Source of the DNA: Pseudomonas putida
Lineage (GTDB): Bacteria; Pseudomonadota; Gammaproteobacteria; Pseudomonadales; Pseudomonadaceae
Length of the DNA stretch: 64,000 nucleotides
Reading direction: 5' to 3'
Assembly: GCF_002906855.1 (NCBI RefSeq)
Contig: NZ_MINI01000028.1
Span: 372,001 to 436,000, forward strand
The position numbers were made by a program, and so were the translations under genes. Every line of letters begins with the position of its first letter. Positions within the stretch are counted from its first letter, which is position 1. Below are positions 53,163 to 64,000 of the stretch, piece by piece. Under the pieces are notes generated by a model. That model was not told the DNA's origin. It did no database searches and was given only the letters and a program-made list of their open reading frames with translations.

Positions 53163-54356
53163 ATGGCCACTCCCACAGACACCGCAACTCCCTCCGCCGA
53201 CGCGCCAGCGTCGGGCAAGCGCAAGGCCTGGCTGCTCGGCCTGCTGTTGCTGGTGCTGCTAGCCGGCGCCGGCACCTGGGCCTGGTACAGCCTGGTCGGG
53301 CGCTGGCACGAAAGCACCGACGACGCCTACGTCAATGGCAACGTGGTGGAGATCACCCCGCTGGTGACCGGCACCGTCACCAGCATTGGCGCCGATGATG
53401 GCGACCTGGTGCATGCCGGCCAGGTGCTGTTGCAGTTCGACCCGTCCGACAGCGAGGTGGCCCTGCAGTCCGCCGAAGCCAAACTGGCCCGCACGGTGCG
53501 CCAGGTGCGCGGGCTGTACAGCAACGTCGACTCGCTCAAGGCCCAGCTGGAAACCCGCCAGGCCGAACTGCAGAAGGCCCAGCAGAACTACAACCGGCGC
53601 AAGGTGCTGGCCGACAGCGGCGCGATCGCCGCAGAAGAAATCTCCCACGCCCGTGACGACCTGACCGTGGCTCAGGCTGCCGTCAACGCCGCCCGCCAGC
53701 AACTCAACACCAGCACCGCGCTGGTCGACGATACCGTGGTGTCCTCGCACCCCGAGGTCATGGCGGCCGCTGCCGACCTGCGCCAGGCCTACCTCGACAA
53801 CGCCCGCACCACCCTGGTGGCGCCAGTGACCGGCTATGTCGCCAAGCGTACCGTGCAGCTAGGCCAGCGCCTGCAGCCGGGCACCGCGACCATGGCGGTG
53901 ATCCCGCTGAACGAAGTGTGGATCGACGCCAACTTCAAGGAAACCCAGCTGCGCGACATGCGCATCGGCCAGCCGGTGGAAGTCAGCGCCGACCTGTACG
54001 GCAGCGAGGTCAAGTACAGCGGTACGGTCGACAGCCTTGGCGCCGGCACCGGCAGCGCCTTCGCCCTGCTGCCGGCGCAGAACGCCACCGGCAACTGGAT
54101 CAAGATCGTCCAGCGCGTACCCGTACGCATTCACCTCAGCCCCGACCAGCTCAAGGACCACCCGCTGCGCATCGGCCTGTCCACCGTGGTCGAGGTCGAC
54201 CTGCACGACCAGAGTGGCCCGACCCTGGCCCAGCAGCCACCGCAGCAGGCCAGCTACACCACCCAGGTGTACGACCGCCAGCTGGTCGAGGCCGATAACC
54301 TGATCGCCCGGCTGATCCACGAGAACAGCGCCACCGGCAAGACGGCGCAGCGATGA
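53163..54356 (+). CDS. emrA: Efflux membrane-fusion protein EmrA
   Basis: 397 residues. A cytoplasmic N-terminal tail, one TM at about 24-42 (WLLGLLLLVLLAGAGTWAWY), lipoyl halves (TDDAYVNGNVVEITPLVTGT; TLVAPVTGYVAKRTVQLGQR) flanking a coiled-coil hairpin (about 100-180), and a beta-barrel region (NEVWIDANFKETQLRDMRIG). It links the inner-membrane pump to an outer-membrane channel. The stop overlaps the emrB start (ATGA). Confidence 0.9.
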   Translation: MATPTDTATPSADAPASGKRKAWLLGLLLLVLLAGAGTWAWYSLVGRWHESTDDAYVNGNVVEITPLVTGTVTSIGADDGDLVHAGQVLLQFDPSDSEVALQSAEAKLARTVRQVRGLYSNVDSLKAQLETRQAELQKAQQNYNRRKVLADSGAIAAEEISHARDDLTVAQAAVNAARQQLNTSTALVDDTVVSSHPEVMAAAADLRQAYLDNARTTLVAPVTGYVAKRTVQLGQRLQPGTATMAVIPLNEVWIDANFKETQLRDMRIGQPVEVSADLYGSEVKYSGTVDSLGAGTGSAFALLPAQNATGNWIKIVQRVPVRIHLSPDQLKDHPLRIGLSTVVEVDLHDQSGPTLAQQPPQQASYTTQVYDRQLVEADNLIARLIHENSATGKTAQR

Positions 54357-55888
54357 GCAACAACGCCCCGGCCCAGTTCACGCCGCCGAGTCTGCTGCTG
54401 ACCACCATCGGCCTGTCGCTGGCGACTTTCATGCAGGTGCTCGACACCACCATCGCCAACGTGGCGCTGCCGACCATTTCCGGCAACCTGGGGGTGAGCT
54501 ACGAGCAGGGCACCTGGGTGATCACCTCGTTCGCGGTGAGCAATGCCATTGCCTTGCCGCTGACTGGTTGGCTGAGCCGGCGCTTTGGCGAGGTAAAGCT
54601 GTTCATCTGGGCCACGCTGCTGTTCGTGCTGGCATCGTTCCTCTGCGGTGTCGCCCAGTCGATGCCGGAACTGGTGGGCTTCCGCGTTTTGCAGGGTGTG
54701 GTGGCCGGGCCGTTGTACCCGATGACCCAGACCTTGCTGATTGCCGTGTACCCACCCGCGAAGAGGGGCATGGCCCTGGCCTTGCTGGCGATGGTCACGG
54801 TGGTGGCGCCGATTGCCGGGCCGATATTGGGTGGCTGGATCACCGACAGCTACAGCTGGCCGTGGATCTTCTTCATCAACGTGCCGATCGGCCTGTTCGC
54901 CGCTGCCGTGGTGCGCCAGCAGATGCGCACGCGGCCAGTGGTCACCAGCCGCCAGCCGATGGACTACATCGGCCTGTTGACTTTGATTGTCGGCGTCGGT
55001 GCGCTGCAGGTGGTGCTGGACAAGGGCAATGACCTGGACTGGTTCGAGTCGTCGTTCATCATCATCGGCACGCTGATTTCGGTGGTGTTCCTGGCGATCT
55101 TCATCATCTGGGAGCTCACCGACCGCCACCCGGTGGTCAACCTGCGGCTGTTCGTGCACCGCAACTTCCGGGTCGGCACCATCGTGCTGGTCGGCGGTTA
55201 TGCGGGGTTCTTTGGCATCAACCTGATCCTGCCGCAGTGGCTGCAGACGCAGATGGGCTACACCGCCACCTGGGCGGGGCTGGCGGTGGCGCCGATCGGC
55301 TTGCTGCCGGTGATCATGTCGCCGTTCGTGGGCAAGTACGCGCACCGCTTCGACTTGCGGGTGCTGGCGGGGCTGGCGTTCCTGGCGATTGGCACCAGCT
55401 GCTTCATGCGTGCCGGGTTCACCAGCGAGGTGGACTTCCAGCACATCGCCCTGGTGCAGTTGTTCATGGGGATTGGCGTGGCGCTGTTCTTCATGCCGAC
55501 CTTGAGCATACTGCTGTCGGACCTGCCGCCGCATCAGATTGCCGATGGTTCGGGGCTGGCGACTTTCCTGCGTACGTTGGGGGGGAGCTTTGCGGCTTCG
55601 TTGACGACCTGGATCTGGATTCGTCGGGCGGATCAGCATCATGCGTATCTGAGCGAGCACATCAGCCAGTTCGACCCGGCGACGAGGCATACACTGGAGC
55701 AACTGGGTGGGGCGAGTTCGCAGAACTATGCGCAGCTTGAGCAGATCGTGAATGCGCAGGCATACATGATGTCGACGGTGGATTACTTCACTTTGATGAC
55801 CTGGGTGTTTGCAGGGTTGATTCTGCTGGTGTGGCTGGCCAAGCCGCCGTTTACCGCCAAGGCAGGGCCGGCTTCGGCGGGGCATTGA
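54353..55888 (+). CDS. emrB: MFS drug efflux pump EmrB (DHA2 family)
   Basis: 511 residues with 14 membrane segments. DHA2 signatures: LATFMQVLDTTIANVALPTI in TM1 and, in TM5, LALLAMVTVVAPIAGPILGG (motif C type), plus WPWIFFINVPIG. It exports drugs with EmrA and a TolC-like protein. No outer-membrane gene is adjacent, so it would share a TolC/OprM homologue encoded elsewhere. Confidence 0.92.
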   Translation: MSNNAPAQFTPPSLLLTTIGLSLATFMQVLDTTIANVALPTISGNLGVSYEQGTWVITSFAVSNAIALPLTGWLSRRFGEVKLFIWATLLFVLASFLCGVAQSMPELVGFRVLQGVVAGPLYPMTQTLLIAVYPPAKRGMALALLAMVTVVAPIAGPILGGWITDSYSWPWIFFINVPIGLFAAAVVRQQMRTRPVVTSRQPMDYIGLLTLIVGVGALQVVLDKGNDLDWFESSFIIIGTLISVVFLAIFIIWELTDRHPVVNLRLFVHRNFRVGTIVLVGGYAGFFGINLILPQWLQTQMGYTATWAGLAVAPIGLLPVIMSPFVGKYAHRFDLRVLAGLAFLAIGTSCFMRAGFTSEVDFQHIALVQLFMGIGVALFFMPTLSILLSDLPPHQIADGSGLATFLRTLGGSFAASLTTWIWIRRADQHHAYLSEHISQFDPATRHTLEQLGGASSQNYAQLEQIVNAQAYMMSTVDYFTLMTWVFAGLILLVWLAKPPFTAKAGPASAGH

Positions 55889-55900
55889 GGCAGTAACGCT

Positions 55901-55936
55901 GCTCTTGCTCTTGCTCTTGCTTTTGCTTTTGCTCTT
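55901..55936. repeat. Hexanucleotide tandem repeat (GCTCTT/GCTTTT x6)
   Basis: Six uninterrupted 6-base units: GCTCTT three times, GCTTTT twice, GCTCTT once, 13 bases after the emrB stop. The pyrimidine-rich strand follows the operon, so it could aid termination, and the unit count could vary by slippage. Confidence 0.85.
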
Positions 55937-55939
55937 AAG

Positions 55940-56250
55940 CGCGCGATAGTTCAGGCGACGCAAATTGCGACTTCAGGAGGCCGAACGCAGGCGTCTGGAG
56001 GGCCAGGGTGCGTAGCACCCCTTCGGCGTAGCCGAAGGCGCGAGATGTAGACTTGCGTAGCAAGTCGTAGGCCGCGCGGGCCCGGAGGGCGCCGGAGTGA
56101 GGGGACCCCGGAGCGCAGCGTAGGGGCCGGATGATGGGAGCGGGGGGTTTTGCCTACTTTTTGCCCAGTCAAAAAGTAGGTCGCCGTAAAGGCGAAAAGC
56201 TGATTCAGCGCCACCATGGCGAATGAATGTTGAGCTGATTTGAAAGCCCA
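55940..56250. repeat. Structured non-coding block with GTA-loop hairpins
   Basis: Three consecutive perfect hairpins each with loop GTA: GGGTGC/GCACCC at 56006-56020, CCTTCGGC/GCCGAAGG at 56020-56038, and GACTTGC/GCAAGTC at 56050-56066. A longer one follows, CCTACTTTTTG (56153-56163) with CAAAAAGTAGG (56170-56180). Frames across it on both strands are low-complexity and not protein-like. It resembles repetitive sequence found between genes in many Pseudomonas, but I cannot confirm copies elsewhere. Together with the tandem repeats and the CACTTTTTG/CAAAAAGTAAC hairpin at 56407-56432, it fills the gene-free gap 55889-56516. Confidence 0.6.
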
Positions 56251-56253
56251 CTT

Positions 56254-56323
56254 CCAAAAGCCAAAAGCCAAAAGCCAAAAGCCAAAAGCCAAAAGCCAAA
56301 AGCCAAAAGCCAAAAGCCAAAAG
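56254..56323. repeat. Heptanucleotide tandem repeat (CCAAAAG x10)
   Basis: Ten perfect copies of the 7-base unit CCAAAAG. Because 7 is not a multiple of 3, all frames are read in turn; the opposite strand would encode a LLAFGFW repeat, but no real gene contains it. Likely variable between strains. Confidence 0.9.
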
Positions 56324-56516
56324 CACGAGCGCGATGGTTTTGATTTAGTCGAATGCATTCATTTGTGATGGCGACGCATAGTCACCTTTCCGCCCTTACG
56401 GCGGGTCACTTTTTGACGGGGCAAAAAGTAACCATGAGTGGATTGAGGCGGGTCATTCCAATGACATGCCTTTTCCCCTATTGTCGAGCCTCCCATCCCA
56501 AACGATCGGCAGTCCC

Positions 56517-57263
56517 ATGGAGAAAGTCATCGTCATCACCGGTGCCAGCCGTGGCATCGGTGCCGCCACCGCGTTGCAGGCCGCCCGCGAGGGCTACCGC
56601 ATCTGCATCAACTACCACGCCGACGACCAGGCCGCTGAGCGCATCCTCGCCCAGGTCCGCGCGCTGGGCGCCGAAGCCATTACCGTGCGTGCCGACGCCA
56701 GTGTCGAAGACGAGGTGATCCAACTGTTCCACCGCGTCGACCAGGAACTCGGCCCGGTGACCGCACTGGTCAACAACGCTGGCACCATCGGCCAGCAAAG
56801 CCGCGTCGAGGCCATGTCCGAGTTTCGCCTGCTCAAGGTGATGAAGACCAACGTCGTCGGCCCCATGCTCTGCGCCAAGCACGCCCTGCTGCGCATGGCC
56901 CGCTGCCATGGCGGGCAGGGCGGGGCGATCGTCAATGTGTCCTCGGTCGCGGCGCGCCTGGGGTCACCCAACGAGTACGTCGACTACGCCGCCTCCAAAG
57001 GTGCGCTGGATACCTTCACCATCGGCCTGGCCAAGGAAGTGGCGGGCGAGGGCGTGCGGGTCAACGGCGTGCGACCGGGTTACATCCATACCGGTTTCCA
57101 TGCCCTGTCCGGTGACCCCGACCGGGTGAGCAAGCTCGAACCCGGCCTGCCCATGGGCCGCGGCGGCCGTGCCGAAGAAGTGGCCGAGGCGATCCTCTGG
57201 CTGCTGTCGGACAAGGCCTCGTACTCCACCGGCAGCTTCATCGACCTGGGCGGCGGGCGCTGA
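56517..57263 (+). CDS. Short-chain dehydrogenase/reductase
   Basis: 248 residues. Classical SDR: cofactor motif TGASRGIG (7-14), NNAG at about 90-93, active-site serine in VNVSSVAARLGS and YxxxK in YVDYAASKGALD, and the closing SYSTGSFIDLGGGR. The start MEKVIVITGASRGIG at 56517 is the natural one. The absence of a strong basic residue in the loop and the N-terminal MEKVIVITG resemble FabG-like/YgfF oxidoreductases. Substrate unknown. Convergent with the hybrid kinase gene. Confidence 0.9.
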   Translation: MEKVIVITGASRGIGAATALQAAREGYRICINYHADDQAAERILAQVRALGAEAITVRADASVEDEVIQLFHRVDQELGPVTALVNNAGTIGQQSRVEAMSEFRLLKVMKTNVVGPMLCAKHALLRMARCHGGQGGAIVNVSSVAARLGSPNEYVDYAASKGALDTFTIGLAKEVAGEGVRVNGVRPGYIHTGFHALSGDPDRVSKLEPGLPMGRGGRAEEVAEAILWLLSDKASYSTGSFIDLGGGR

Positions 57264-57273
57264 GTGCTGCCCC

Positions 57274-59334
<2,061 letters not shown>

Positions 59335-59397
59335 GGCGACGTCCGACAGAAATGAAGGGGCAGACTTTACCTGTCCACGCGGCGAGCGCATAGCGGG

Positions 59398-61017
59398 CTA
59401 CAGTGGCAAGCGGCGGTTTTCCAGCAACTGGGCGACGTGCTGGTTAAGGGCTGCCAGTTCGAACGGTTTGTACAACACGGCGCAGTGCTTGCCAGGGTTG
59501 ACGTCGACCCGGTTGCTGGCATAGCCGGTGATGTACAGCACCGCGACGCTGCCGGGGCGCTTCTGGCAGGCGGCTGCTACCTGGTAGCCATCGATGCCAC
59601 CCGGCAGGCCGATATCGGTGATCAGCAGGTCCGGGTGCAAGCCTGCCTGCAGGGCTTCCAGTGCGCCTCGGCCATCGCTGAAGGCATGCACAAGGTGCCC
59701 TTGGTCCTCGAGTACCTCGCGGATCAGCAGCCGGAGGATGTCCTGGTCTTCCACCAGCATGACCACCTGAGGCGCTGCCTGGGACTGTTGGCTTGGCGTC
59801 TGCGGTTGCGCGCACGCGTGCCCGGCAGTGTCGCAGGAGGCCCGTGGCAAGTAGAGGTGGATGCAGGCCCCTTGCCCCGGTTTGCTGGCGATGCGCAACT
59901 GCCCACCGGACTGGCGCACAAAGCCATACACGATCGATAGCCCAAGGCCTGAGCCCTGCCCCAGTGGCTTGGTGGTGAAGAAGGGCTCACATGCCCTTTG
60001 CAACACATCGGCCGGCATGCCGATGCCGTTGTCGCAGACACTGAGATGCAGATAGGCGCCACCGGTCATGTCCAGCGCGCGTGCCTGCAGCTCATCGAGT
60101 TGGGCATTCTCGCTGGCGATACGCAATGTCCCCCCCAGCGGCATGGCGTCGCGGGCATTGATGCACAGGTTGAGCAGTGCGCTTTCCAGTTGGTGCGGAT
60201 CGATCTGCACCAGCCACTGGTCGCTCTGGGTCTGGTCGATGAAGGTGATGCGCGCATCGAGCGAACTGGCGATCAGTTCGCCCATGCCGGCCACCAGCTG
60301 CTGCACGTCCACCGCCTGGGGCACCAGCGTCTGTTGACGCGAGAAGGCCAGCAGGCGCTGCACCAGTGCGGCAGCCCGTTGGGCGTTGTGCCGGGCGACA
60401 CCAAGCAACCGGCTGGTGTCGTGGTAGCGCTGTTCGGCCTGGCGTTGTTCGGCCATTTCCAGGGCACCGAAAATACCGCCGAGCAGGTTGTTGAAGTCGT
60501 GGGCGATACCGCCTGTCAACTGGCCGACCGCTTCCATCTTCTGCGATTGGCGCAGGGCCTCTTCGATCTTGCGCACACGCTCCTGCTCGGCGACCCGTTC
60601 GCTGATGTCGTAGGCGAACAGGTAACCGCCCTGGATCCGCTGTTGGGCGTCGCGCAATGTGTTGTAGCTGATTTCGTAATGGCGCAGGGCGTCGGGCGGG
60701 CCAAGGGCGATGGTGTCGGTGAACGCTTCGCCGGCCAGCACGCGTGGCCATACCGGCTCCAGCCATTTGACGATGTCGGGCTGGTTGGCGATGAACTGGG
60801 GAATGTAGTCGCCCACCTGCGGCACGAAGCCGCGCAGGCGTTTGAAGGTTTCCTGTGCGGTGCGGTTGATCGCCAGCAGGCGGAAGTTGCAATCGGCCGC
60901 GAACACGTTGGCCTGGCTGTGGTCGACCAGTTCGCCCAGCAGCTTGCTGTTGGCCTGAGCTTGGTCGATGCGATCCTGCAGTTGTTGTTTGGAAGGCGTC
61001 GAGTCATCAGGCTGCAT
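59398..61017 (-). CDS. Soluble hybrid sensor histidine kinase (one PAS, HK, receiver)
   Basis: 539 residues. Coiled coil (8-30), PAS (about 28-140, ending [20 protein letters not shown]), HisKA H173 in [15 protein letters not shown], HATPase_c ([20 protein letters not shown]) and C-terminal receiver with D468 ([14 protein letters not shown]) and K in [11 protein letters not shown]. It is a paralogue of the next gene, differing by lacking the first PAS, and is evidently a tandem duplicate in one operon. No DNA-binding output is nearby. Confidence 0.9.
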   Translation of the reverse strand: MQPDDSTPSKQQLQDRIDQAQANSKLLGELVDHSQANVFAADCNFRLLAINRTAQETFKRLRGFVPQVGDYIPQFIANQPDIVKWLEPVWPRVLAGEAFTDTIALGPPDALRHYEISYNTLRDAQQRIQGGYLFAYDISERVAEQERVRKIEEALRQSQKMEAVGQLTGGIAHDFNNLLGGIFGALEMAEQRQAEQRYHDTSRLLGVARHNAQRAAALVQRLLAFSRQQTLVPQAVDVQQLVAGMGELIASSLDARITFIDQTQSDQWLVQIDPHQLESALLNLCINARDAMPLGGTLRIASENAQLDELQARALDMTGGAYLHLSVCDNGIGMPADVLQRACEPFFTTKPLGQGSGLGLSIVYGFVRQSGGQLRIASKPGQGACIHLYLPRASCDTAGHACAQPQTPSQQSQAAPQVVMLVEDQDILRLLIREVLEDQGHLVHAFSDGRGALEALQAGLHPDLLITDIGLPGGIDGYQVAAACQKRPGSVAVLYITGYASNRVDVNPGKHCAVLYKPFELAALNQHVAQLLENRRLPL

Positions 61018-61074
61018 GGGGACGATCCAGCGTGTGGGTCGCCCAACTATAGCCGCACTTTTTCAGGCATTCCT

Positions 61075-62484
61075 TCAGAACGAGCGGATGATGCGCCCCA
61101 AGGTTTCCATGGCGCGTTCGGCGGCCTCGTTCCACGGTGTGCCGTAGTTCAGCCGAATGCAGTTGCCAAAGCGCCGGGTCGGCGAAAAGATCGGCCCCGG
61201 TGCGATGCTGATGCCTTGGGCCAGGGCCATGTGGAACAGTTTCAGGGCGTCCATCTGTTCGGGCAGTTCCAGCCACAGGAAGTAGCCGCCGGAAGGCTGG
61301 CTGACGCGGGTCTGTGCCGGGAAATGGCGGGCGATGGCGGCCAGCATGTTGGCCTGCTGACCCTCCAGGGCGTAGCGCAGCTTGCGCAGGTGGCGGTCGT
61401 AGCCGCCGTGCTGCAGGTAGTCGGCGATGGCCGCCTGGGCTGGCATCGAGGCACACAGCGAGGTCATCAGTTTCAGCCGCTCGATCTTCTGCGCAAAGCG
61501 CCCGGCGGCCACCCAGCCGATGCGGTAACCCGGTGCCAGGCTCTTGGCGAACGAGCCACAGTGCATCACCAGGCCTTGGGTATCGAATGCCTTGGCCGGT
61601 TTCGGGGCCTGTTGCGAGTAGTACAGCTCGGCGTAGACATCGTCCTCGATCAACGGCACCTGGTGGCGGCGCAGCAGCTCGACCAGGGCCTGTTTCTTCG
61701 CCTCGGGCATACTCGCGCCCACAGGGTTCTGGAAGTTGGTCATGCACCACACGGCCTTGACCGGGTGCTTGTCCAGGGTCTGCGCCAGCACTGCCAGGTC
61801 CATGCCTTCGCGCGGGTGCACCGGGATCTCCACGGCCTTGAGCTTGAGCCGCTCCAGCACCTGCAGGCAGGCATAGAAGGCCGGCGCTTCGATGGCCACC
61901 AGGTCGCCTGGTTCGGTAACCGCCTGCAGGCAAAGGTTCAGGGCTTCCAGCGCGCCATTGGTTATCAGCAGCTCTTCCATCGGCAGCATCAGCCCACCGA
62001 CCATGTAGCGCAGGGCGATCTGCCGGCGCAGTTGCGGGTTGCCCGGCGACAGGTCGGTGACCACCATGCGTGGGTCCATGGCCCGGCTGGCACTGGCCAG
62101 CGAGCGCGACAGGCGTTGCAGCGGGAACAGTTCAGGGCTGGGGAAGGCCGAGCCGAACGGTACGGTGCTCGGGTCCTTGATCGAATCGAGGATGGAGAAC
62201 ACCAGGCCGCTGACGTCCACCTCGGTCGATTCGCTCAGTGGCTCCAGCGCCTGGGGTTCGCTGAACTGGCGCGGCGCGTGGGCGTTGACGAAGTAGCCCG
62301 AGCGCGGCCGTGCGCGGATCAGCCCACGGCGCTCAAGCAGGTAGTAGGCCTGGAACACCGTGGATGGGCTGACACCGTGGGTCTGGCTGGCATAGCGTAC
62401 CGAAGGCACGCGCTGGCCTGGGCCGAGCACCCCGGAGCGGATCAGTTCGGCAATGTCGTCGGCGAAGCGTTCGTAGCGTTTCAT
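61075..62484 (-). CDS. MocR-type regulator/aminotransferase-like protein
   Basis: 469 residues. GntR HTH at about 5-70 (RVPSVRYASQTHGVSPSTVF) and an aminotransferase class I domain from about 105 with NFQNPVGASMPEAKKQALVE, IEDDVYAELYY and the lysine K314 in GSFAKSLAPGYRIGW. Unlike its neighbours it is transcribed alone. It is a different MocR from the one at 6532 (low visible similarity). Target unknown, though MocR regulators commonly act on adjacent genes. Confidence 0.9.
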   Translation of the reverse strand: MKRYERFADDIAELIRSGVLGPGQRVPSVRYASQTHGVSPSTVFQAYYLLERRGLIRARPRSGYFVNAHAPRQFSEPQALEPLSESTEVDVSGLVFSILDSIKDPSTVPFGSAFPSPELFPLQRLSRSLASASRAMDPRMVVTDLSPGNPQLRRQIALRYMVGGLMLPMEELLITNGALEALNLCLQAVTEPGDLVAIEAPAFYACLQVLERLKLKAVEIPVHPREGMDLAVLAQTLDKHPVKAVWCMTNFQNPVGASMPEAKKQALVELLRRHQVPLIEDDVYAELYYSQQAPKPAKAFDTQGLVMHCGSFAKSLAPGYRIGWVAAGRFAQKIERLKLMTSLCASMPAQAAIADYLQHGGYDRHLRKLRYALEGQQANMLAAIARHFPAQTRVSQPSGGYFLWLELPEQMDALKLFHMALAQGISIAPGPIFSPTRRFGNCIRLNYGTPWNEAAERAMETLGRIIRSF

Positions 62485-62523
62485 GGAGGCTCGGCAGGCA
62501 AGGTGAACAAGCAGTGTAAGGGA

Positions 62524-63894
62524 TCAGCGGTTCAGTGGCGCCACGAAGCGGCTGCGGGCCACGCTGCGCACGGCAGGCTGGTCGCTGTCGCGGATTTCGA
62601 AGGCCAGCTCCTGTGAGCTGCTGGCCGCGCGCTCGGCCAGCAGCGCCACCGACACCGGCAGCTGGCTCATTTCGCCGGCCGGGATGCTGAGCTCGGTGGT
62701 GCCGTGCAGTTCGAAGCCCTCGGCATCGAGCAGGCGCAGGTGGTAACGCTGGGGCTGCGCGGTCTTGTTGATGACCTTGAGCAGGTAGATGTTCTCGATC
62801 TGGCCCTGGGCGTTCTCGCGGAACAGGCTGCGGTCCTTGATCACGTCCAGCGACACCATCGGGCGCAACTGCAGGGCCATCACCAGGGCGCCGATCATCA
62901 GCATCAGGGCAACGACGTAGCCCAGCAGGCGCGGGCGCAGCCAGTGGGTGGTGCCGCCTTGCAGGCTGTGTTCGGACTTGTAGCCAATCAGGCCGCGGGG
63001 GTAACCCATCTTGTCCATGACGTTGTCACAGGCATCGATACAGGCGGCGCAGCCGATGCAGGCCATCTGCAGGCCGTCACGGATATCGATGCCGGTGGGG
63101 CAGACCTGCACGCACAGGGTGCAGTCGATGCAATCGCCCAGGCCATGGGCGCGGGCGTCGCTGCCTTTCTTGCGCGGGCCACGGGATTCGCCACGGCGCG
63201 GGTCGTAGGCCACGGCCAGGGTGTCCTTGTCGAACATCACGCTCTGGAAGCGCGCATAAGGGCACATGTGCAGGCACACCGCCTCGCGCAGCAATCCGGC
63301 GTTGATATAGGTGGCCGCGGTGAAGAACAGCACCCAGAACAGTGCCACGCCGCCCAGCTGTAGGGTGAACAGTTCATGGGTCAGCGGGCGGATCGGTGTG
63401 AAGTAGCCGACAAAGGTCAGCCCGGTAAGCACGCCGATGGCCAGCCACAGGCTGTGCTTGAGCGTGCGCCGGGCCAGCTTGTTCAGGCTCCAGGGTGCGG
63501 CGGCAAGCTTGATGCGCTGGTTACGGTCGCCTTCGGTGACCTTCTCGCACCACATGAACAGCCAGGTCCAGGTGCTCTGCGGGCAGCTGTAGCCGCACCA
63601 CACCCGGCCGGCGTAGACGGTGATGGCGAACAGGCCGAAGGCACAGATGATCAGCAGTGCCGAGAGCAGGATGAAGTCCTGCGGCCAGAAGGTGGCGCCG
63701 AAGATGTGGAACTTACTTTCGGCCAAGTCCCACAGCACGGCCTGGCGCCCGTTCCAGTCGAGCCAGGCGGTGCCGAAGAACAGCGCGAACAGTGCGCCGG
63801 CGAAGGCAATCCGCAGCGTGCGGTACAGGCCGCTGAAGCTACGGGTGTGGATGCCTTGGGGGGCAATCTGGATGGCATGGATTCTATCGGTCAT
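62524..63894 (-). CDS. ccoG: Cytochrome c oxidase accessory protein CcoG (FixG/RdxA)
   Basis: 456 residues. Five or so membrane helices, an N-terminal WCGYSCPQ motif (C100, C104), two 4Fe-4S motifs CIDCTLCVQVCPTG (255-268) and CIGCAACIDACDN (279-291), and a C-terminal Ig-like domain ending RSRFVAPLNR. CcoG reduces copper for assembly of cbb3-type cytochrome oxidase in the cytoplasmic membrane. The start at 63894 (MTDRIHAIQIAPQG) is preferred to one at 63933. cco genes are usually adjacent; here none is seen in the window, and the remaining 106 bases hold only an upstream region. Confidence 0.9.
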   Translation of the reverse strand: MTDRIHAIQIAPQGIHTRSFSGLYRTLRIAFAGALFALFFGTAWLDWNGRQAVLWDLAESKFHIFGATFWPQDFILLSALLIICAFGLFAITVYAGRVWCGYSCPQSTWTWLFMWCEKVTEGDRNQRIKLAAAPWSLNKLARRTLKHSLWLAIGVLTGLTFVGYFTPIRPLTHELFTLQLGGVALFWVLFFTAATYINAGLLREAVCLHMCPYARFQSVMFDKDTLAVAYDPRRGESRGPRKKGSDARAHGLGDCIDCTLCVQVCPTGIDIRDGLQMACIGCAACIDACDNVMDKMGYPRGLIGYKSEHSLQGGTTHWLRPRLLGYVVALMLMIGALVMALQLRPMVSLDVIKDRSLFRENAQGQIENIYLLKVINKTAQPQRYHLRLLDAEGFELHGTTELSIPAGEMSQLPVSVALLAERAASSSQELAFEIRDSDQPAVRSVARSRFVAPLNR

Positions 63895-64000
63895 GGCTTC
63901 GGTGCTCTCACGGCCTCTATCAGGCACGAGCACTATGGCCCCCGAACTGTTTTCAGCACAGGCTCAGGTCAGGCGATAAAAACCATATCAGATTGCCGCG

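Noticed and set aside
56254..56323. Possible CRISPR array
   Set aside because: Units are contiguous 7-mers with no spacers; it is a simple tandem repeat.
55951..56358. Minus-strand frame with a LLAFGFW repeat
   Set aside because: The repeat comes from a 7-base microsatellite and the rest reads through hairpin DNA; no ribosome site, no family.
59998..62616. 872-codon plus-strand frame over hybrid kinase and MocR genes
   Set aside because: Shadow of two well-supported minus-strand genes; low-complexity glutamine/histidine/glycine sequence.

Overview
The window is a stretch of chromosome from a Pseudomonas of the P. putida group. The evidence is uniformly GC-rich housekeeping and catabolic genes, a 470-residue DOPA decarboxylase beside a 3-dehydroshikimate dehydratase (QuiC), an sfnECR-type sulfur-scavenging operon, and several copies of the P. 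putida-type REP palindrome (core TTCGCGGGACAAGCCCGCTC). No tRNA, rRNA, CRISPR array, prophage or intact insertion sequence was seen.

Layout. 1-4.0 kb: LysR regulator (cut by the window edge), divergent MFS transporter, M20-type amidohydrolase, and an HDAC-like amidohydrolase broken by an internal deletion. 4.0-6.1 kb: lower-GC bacteriocin island, an S-type pyocin gene split by one frameshift plus a small putative immunity gene. 6.1-9.7 kb: chemoreceptor scrap, then a MocR regulator divergent from a GABA-type permease. 9.7-14.5 kb: tam methyltransferase, DUF2784, LysR/OPA-family transporter pair, YebC-like regulator. 14.6-20.9 kb: aromatic block with LysR, DOPA decarboxylase, MFS transporter and quiC. 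21-30.6 kb: small stress, lipoprotein and hypothetical genes, TetR and AraC regulators, RidA, acetyltransferases, aldo-keto reductase, EamA exporter. 30.7-34.7 kb: glutathione transferase, a TonB-receptor stub and the sfnE-sfnC-sfnR operon behind a good sigma-54 -24/-12 element.

34.7-37.7 kb is an AT-richer accessory patch. It holds a small exported protein and a 587-residue helical protein with a central glycine/alanine-rich hydrophobic hairpin, resembling alpha-helical pore-forming toxins in architecture. This is the most interesting unexplained locus.

37.9-46.7 kb: aldehyde dehydrogenase, betaine/choline-type ABC permease and binding protein without an ATPase gene, dCache chemoreceptor, a composite inverted-repeat element, Na+/H+ antiporter-family protein and an orphan FecR. 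46.9-52.5 kb: DmdC-like acyl-CoA dehydrogenase and DmdB-like CoA ligase, divergent from a PAS histidine kinase and FixJ-type regulator. 52.6-55.9 kb: marR-emrA-emrB drug-efflux operon with a perfect operator palindrome inside the promoter. 55.9-56.5 kb: a gene-free, highly structured repeat block. 56.5-64 kb: SDR, two tandem paralogous soluble hybrid histidine kinases, a second MocR regulator and ccoG.

A recurring theme is gene decay. Besides the broken HDAC and pyocin genes there are short but recognisable scraps of a chemoreceptor, a PAS sensor, an aldehyde dehydrogenase and a TonB receptor, most of them lying beside REP or other palindromic repeats. No database search was run; family names come from motif recognition.
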